Origin: Burkholderiaceae bacterium
GTDB lineage: Bacteria; Pseudomonadota; Gammaproteobacteria; Burkholderiales; Burkholderiaceae_E
Assembly (NCBI GenBank): GCA_023954135.1
Contig: JAMLIN010000001.1
Span: 62,001 to 126,000 of the forward strand
Length of the DNA stretch: 64,000 bases
Direction of reading: 5' to 3'
Below are positions 60,422-64,000 of the stretch, piece by piece (the first letter of the stretch is position 1; every line of letters begins with the position of its first letter). The notes beneath the pieces were generated by a model. The model saw nothing but the letters and a program-made list of their open reading frames with translations. It was not told the DNA's origin and ran no database searches. The position numbers and the translations under genes were made by a program.

Positions 60422-60619
60422 CTCTCAGGTTGAGCGTTCGACCCGAAAGTCGAAACACTTCGCGAACCGGGGCCACGCCGGGGCTGCGGAGCCGGCGGAA
60501 ACGGAAAGCGAAAGGGGCGCCGCGACGTCGGGCAAGGGCCTGCGGGACCGCCGCGCCAGGGCGGGCGAAGGGCGAACAAGCCGGGGAAAGCCGGCAGAGA
60601 CGGCCGCGCGGGACGGCGC

Positions 60620-61279
60620 TCAGGACTTCGGGTGCGCGCCGGGAGCGAAGAGGCGATTGCCGACCGGGCGCGGCTGGTCGTCCGGAGTGAGCGCCCGGCA
60701 CACGAAAGCGGCCACGCCCTCGCCGATCTCGTCGATCGTCCAGTCCCTGCCGCGCCGGTACCACTTGGTGACCCAGTTCATCGTGCCGAGCACGTTGAAG
60801 ACCACGAAGCGGGGCTCGCCGGGGGCGATCGAGCCATCGCGCATGCCGGCCTCGATCATCCCCCGCAGGCCGGCCTCGAACTTGTCGCGCTCGCGCACGA
60901 CGATCGCCAGCTGGTCGGGACGCAGGGACTTCTCCTCGAGGATCACGACGCTGTAGCTGTCCTCGCCGACGGTCGAGCAGGTGTAGTCGCGCACCGTGCG
61001 GCGCAGCCGCTCGAGCCCGGACAGGCCCGGCTCGCGACACAGGGAAGCGAGTGCCTGGGCCGATGCAGCCATGTGGATCTGGAAGAGCAGATCGCCCTTG
61101 GTCTTCACGTAGTGATACAGGGTGGGCTTGCTGATGCCCAGCGCCCGGGCGATGTTCTCGAGCGAGGTCGCGTGGTAGCCGTTCTCGCGAAAGGCGCGCG
61201 CGGCCTCGCGATACAGCACATCCTGCCGCAGTTCGCGCTGCTCGGCCTGGTCGGCCACCGCATTCTTCCATCTGACCAC
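60620..61279 (-). CDS. TetR-family transcriptional regulator
   Basis: A 219-residue regulator. The N-terminal TetR helix-turn-helix (about 18-65; AARAFRENGYHATSLENIARALGISKPTLYHYVKTKGDLLFQIH) is standard; the C-terminal ligand domain is of the TetR_C type seen with fatty-acid/CoA-responsive repressors such as KstR2 or FadR homologues. It likely represses the liv catabolic operon 250 bp downstream and responds to an acyl-CoA intermediate; that is inference from position. The start appears to be GTG at 61279. Confidence 0.88.
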   Translation of the reverse strand: MVRWKNAVADQAEQRELRQDVLYREAARAFRENGYHATSLENIARALGISKPTLYHYVKTKGDLLFQIHMAASAQALASLCREPGLSGLERLRRTVRDYTCSTVGEDSYSVVILEEKSLRPDQLAIVVRERDKFEAGLRGMIEAGMRDGSIAPGEPRFVVFNVLGTMNWVTKWYRRGRDWTIDEIGEGVAAFVCRALTPDDQPRPVGNRLFAPGAHPKS

Positions 61280-61309
61280 TTTGGATCCCGCTTACCGTTG
61301 GCGCCGGCG

Positions 61310-61334
61310 TGCCCCGGGGAGGCGCCCCGGGGCA
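61310..61334 (-). terminator. Hairpin downstream of the cardiolipin synthase gene
   Basis: TGCCCCGGGG at 61310-61319 and CCCCGGGGCA at 61325-61334 form a perfect 10-bp stem with a 5-nt loop. It lies 28 bp past the end of the minus-strand cardiolipin synthase gene and upstream of tetR. No U-tract follows. Confidence 0.45.
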
Positions 61335-61362
61335 GGCACGCTCGGCGTGGGCGATTGTAGTC

Positions 61363-62628
61363 TCAGAGCTGGGAGCGCAGCGGCCTGACGACGGCCTCCT
61401 TGATCCGCTCGCGCAGCGGCCGGGCACGCCAGTCGGCCAGGGTGTAGGGCCTGGCGAGGGCGAGGTCGGCCTCGAAGACCGCGGTCATGCGGGCCGCGAA
61501 CGGGCGCGAGTAGACGTTCAGGCTCGCCTCCTCGTTGAGCTCGAAGGAGCGGACGTCGAAGTTGGTCGAGCCGACCGAGACCAGCTCCCCGTCGACCACC
61601 AGCAGCTTGTTGTGCATCATCGTGGGCCGGTATTCGGCGATCTCGATCCCGGCCTCGAGCAGGTCGCCCCACTGCGCCCGCGAGGCGAGCCGCACCGCCT
61701 CCGAATCGATGTGCGGGCCCGGCACCGTGACCCGGATCCTCACCCCGCGCCGGCGGGCCTCGAGCAGGGCCCGGATGATCATCGCATCGGGCACGAAGTA
61801 CGCGGCCTGCATGTCGATCGACTCGACGGCCGCGGCGATCGCCATCAGGTACATCAGACGCATGCTCTCGCTGCCGCCGGCGGGCGAGGCGATGAACATC
61901 TGCGCCGGCATCTCGCCGGCCGGCTCGAGCGCCGGGAAGTATCCCTCGCCATCGAGCACGGTCCCGGTCGTGCGGATCCAGTTGTCGTTGAAGGCGGCCT
62001 GGAACTGGGCGACCACCGGCCCATCGGCGCGGAAATGCATGTCGCGCCAGTGCTCCGGATCGCCCGCGTCGCCGTCCCACTGGTCGGCGATGCCGACCCC
62101 GCCGGTGAAGCCGACCCGGCCGTCGACGACGAGCAGCTTGCGATGGGTGCGGTTGTTCATGCGCCCGACGTTGTACCAGCGCAGCGGCCGGAAGTACCGG
62201 ACTTCGACGCCCGACGCTCGCATGCGCTCGATCTGCTCCGGGTCCATCTTCATGCAGCCGACCCAGTCGAGCAGGACCTTGACCTCGACGCCGGCACCGG
62301 CGCGCTCGGAGAGCGCCGACGAGAAGCGCGCGCCGATGTCGCCCGACCAGTAGATGTAGGTCTCGAAAGTGATCGTGCGGTGCGCCGACTCGATGGCCTC
62401 GAGCATCGCGGGAAAGATCTCGCGGCCGTTCTGCAGATCGTCGATCCGGTTGTCCGGCGCGATGCCCGGGCCCAGCATCACCGACATCTCGCGGCGGAAC
62501 TGCGGATCGGCAAGCGGATGACGATGCGGGATGCGCCGCTCGATCCGCTTCTCGGCCGTCTTGACGTTGGCCACCACGATGGCGACGAGCGCGAGGACGA
62601 CGGCGGTGGCGAGGACGATCGAAGTCAT
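61363..62628 (-). CDS. Cardiolipin synthase-like phospholipase D protein
   Basis: A 421-residue membrane-anchored protein with one N-terminal hydrophobic helix (IVLATAVVLALVAIVVANV) and two HKD motifs: HRKLLVVDGRVGFTGG (about 177-192) and HNKLLVVDGELVSVGS (about 335-350). Domain order matches ClsB-type cardiolipin synthases. It shares layout with the lipoprotein version at 38082-39395. The start at 62628 is preferred to an in-frame ATG at 62649. It is divergent from the MFS gene. Confidence 0.88.
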   Translation of the reverse strand: MTSIVLATAVVLALVAIVVANVKTAEKRIERRIPHRHPLADPQFRREMSVMLGPGIAPDNRIDDLQNGREIFPAMLEAIESAHRTITFETYIYWSGDIGARFSSALSERAGAGVEVKVLLDWVGCMKMDPEQIERMRASGVEVRYFRPLRWYNVGRMNNRTHRKLLVVDGRVGFTGGVGIADQWDGDAGDPEHWRDMHFRADGPVVAQFQAAFNDNWIRTTGTVLDGEGYFPALEPAGEMPAQMFIASPAGGSESMRLMYLMAIAAAVESIDMQAAYFVPDAMIIRALLEARRRGVRIRVTVPGPHIDSEAVRLASRAQWGDLLEAGIEIAEYRPTMMHNKLLVVDGELVSVGSTNFDVRSFELNEEASLNVYSRPFAARMTAVFEADLALARPYTLADWRARPLRERIKEAVVRPLRSQL

Positions 62629-62746
62629 GGGCGGGATCCCGGAAAACATGCGACACGATCCCGCACCGGAGCGATCCGCGGGCGGAACCGGCCGGGCGCG
62701 GAATTTCATTGTCTCGTACGATCCTTCCCGAGGTACACCCCGACCG

Positions 62747-63982
62747 ATGACCGCGAACCGATCGACTCCGCCGATCCGGGCAGTGCTTGCCGCCCTGGTG
62801 GCGGCGTTCGCCCTGAGCCATGCGTATCGCACGGTGCTCACCCTGGTCGCGCTGCCGCTGCGCGATGAGCTCGGCCTGGGCGACGACGTGATCGGCATGG
62901 CCGGCGCCGCGTTCCACCTCGCCTTCGGGATCATGCAGCTGCCGGTCGGCGTCATGCTCGACCGCTACGGGCCGCGGCACACGATCCTCGCCGTCTTCCC
63001 GGCGACCGTCATCGGTGCGGCGATCACCGCGATGGCCGACGGGGCGCCCGCGCTGATCCTCGGGCAGTCGCTGATCGGCGTCGGCTGCGCGCCCTGCATG
63101 CTCGTGCCCCTCGTCGTCATCAGTCGCTCACGTCCGCCCGCCGAGTTCTCCCGCCTCTCGAGCATCGTGCTCGCCATCGGCAGCACCGGCATGCTGATGA
63201 CCGGCACGCCGCTTGCCTGGGTGGTGGAGCATGCCTCATGGCGAGCCGCCTTCTGGCTGCTCGCGGCGGTCTCGGCGATCGCCTGGGCCTGGTGCTGGGC
63301 GATGGTGCCGGGAGAGTCCACCGAAGGCAGGCGCGAGCAGCACAAGCATGCGACGGCCCTGCGCGACTTCGGCCGCATCCTGGCCAACCGCCACATGCTC
63401 GGCATGATCGCCCTCGGTTCGGTCACCTATGCATCGTTCATCAGCCTGCGCGGACTCTGGCTGGTGCCGCTGATGTCGGGCCGGCACGGCTTCAGCCTGG
63501 TCGAGAGCGGGCACGTCGCCCTGCTCGTCTCGAGCATGGCGCTGGTCAGTCCGCTGATCGCCGGTCGCCTCGATCCGGGGGGACCGGCCCGCCGCCTGCT
63601 CATAACCGGCTGCGCGCTCGCCTACGTCGCGATGTTCGCGCTGCTCGCGACCGGAACCACGCCCCTGGGCGACGCCGGCCTGACCCTGGTGCTGGCCATC
63701 GCCAGCGGCTACATGCTCCTCCAGTACTCGGAGGTACGCGAGGCCTGGCCGCCCGAGATGTCGGGGCGGGCGCTGGCGATCTTCAACTCGGCGATGCTGT
63801 TCGGGGTCGCGCTGATGCAGTGGGGAAGCGGGGCGGCCGCGGCCGCCGCCGACCGCTTCGGCACCAGCCCGGTCGCGGCGGCCTTCTGGGCCATCGCCGC
63901 GATGCTGCTCTCGGGCATGGCGATCTACCTCGTGCTGCGGCCGGCCGCGGGCACCGCCGCCGGCATCCCCGGGCGCGGCTGA
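62747..63982 (+). CDS. Major facilitator superfamily transporter
   Basis: A 411-residue protein with about twelve hydrophobic helices in two halves joined by a basic cytosolic loop (GRREQHKHATALRDFGRIL). The MFS motif between helices 2 and 3 is present (GVMLDRYGPRHTI). The family includes nitrate, sugar-phosphate and organic-acid carriers; the substrate cannot be inferred. The ATG at 62747 gives a typical N-terminus. The 18 bases after the stop to the window end hold nothing visible. Confidence 0.88.
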   Translation: MTANRSTPPIRAVLAALVAAFALSHAYRTVLTLVALPLRDELGLGDDVIGMAGAAFHLAFGIMQLPVGVMLDRYGPRHTILAVFPATVIGAAITAMADGAPALILGQSLIGVGCAPCMLVPLVVISRSRPPAEFSRLSSIVLAIGSTGMLMTGTPLAWVVEHASWRAAFWLLAAVSAIAWAWCWAMVPGESTEGRREQHKHATALRDFGRILANRHMLGMIALGSVTYASFISLRGLWLVPLMSGRHGFSLVESGHVALLVSSMALVSPLIAGRLDPGGPARRLLITGCALAYVAMFALLATGTTPLGDAGLTLVLAIASGYMLLQYSEVREAWPPEMSGRALAIFNSAMLFGVALMQWGSGAAAAAADRFGTSPVAAAFWAIAAMLLSGMAIYLVLRPAAGTAAGIPGRG

Positions 63983-64000
63983 CGCATCATCAGCGCCGGC

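Noticed and set aside
1-64000. CRISPR array, tRNA, rRNA, prophage, plasmid origin
   Set aside because: Every intergenic space longer than about 70 bp was read; none shows regular spacer-repeat arrays, cloverleaf-like sequence, rRNA or phage genes.

Overview
The window is a GC-rich chromosomal segment from a betaproteobacterium, most likely of the Burkholderiales type. Three things point there: the gene order def-fmt-htpX-rsmB-DUF4390-ntrY-ntrX facing a LysM-dprA-topB run, a PhaP-type phasin for polyhydroxyalkanoate granules, and short G/C-hairpin intergenic repeats of a kind familiar from that order. No rRNA, tRNA, CRISPR array, prophage or complete insertion sequence is visible. Nearly all genes look chromosomal and high in third-position GC.

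Region 1 (1-13,700). The end of a probable type I-secreted protein is followed by a seven-gene minus-strand housekeeping run: peptide deformylase, methionyl-tRNA formyltransferase, HtpX (frameshifted here), RsmB, a secreted DUF4390 protein and the NtrY/NtrX-like two-component pair. A LysM protein, DprA, topoisomerase III and a ChaC cyclotransferase diverge on the plus strand.

Region 2 (13,700-24,800). Mostly metabolic and stress genes: TerC, DUF456, an iron alcohol dehydrogenase, a threonine dehydratase-like enzyme, a dienelactone hydrolase and an SDR. These are followed by a WYL regulator with a UvrD-like helicase, the queuosine pair queC plus a VUT transporter, and a phasin whose promoter is bracketed by two similar dyads.

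Region 3 (24,800-31,900). A CopG/PIN toxin-antitoxin pair, then a NERD-nuclease/SF1-helicase gene overlapping a TerB gene (a possible genome-defence or DNA-processing module). A DMT transporter, DUF3014, NudC and a BON lipoprotein operon follow. A MITE-like element lies between nudC and the BON gene.

Region 4 (31,900-41,500). A complete cobalamin riboswitch precedes btuB-btuC-btuD-btuF (vitamin B12 uptake across both membranes). Then come a GST, a probable minus-strand small RNA with an anti-Shine-Dalgarno stretch and intrinsic terminator, a phospholipase-D/cardiolipin-synthase-like lipoprotein, a secreted protein, an unusual J-domain/zinc/PilZ fusion and a MOSC protein.

Region 5 (41,500-50,400). 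SDR, lipoprotein, MOSC, a DEDDy exonuclease, an amidohydrolase, a YghU-type GST and an epimerase. The divergent lysR is cleanly disrupted by a 263-bp element with 29-bp inverted repeats and a CTAG target duplication. DUF3597 and DUF937 follow.

Region 6 (50,400-64,000). A ten-gene minus-strand catabolic operon has its own sigma70-like promoter and a TetR regulator upstream. It encodes a complete branched-chain-type ABC importer (LivGFKHM order G, F, binding protein, H, M), an acyl-CoA ligase, an NTF2-like protein, a crotonase and two acyl-CoA dehydrogenases, and probably imports and beta-oxidises an organic acid. A cardiolipin synthase and an MFS transporter end the window.

Points most worth a second look are the two MITE-like elements sharing a covarying hairpin, the candidate small RNA, the helicase/TerB module and the J/PilZ fusion.
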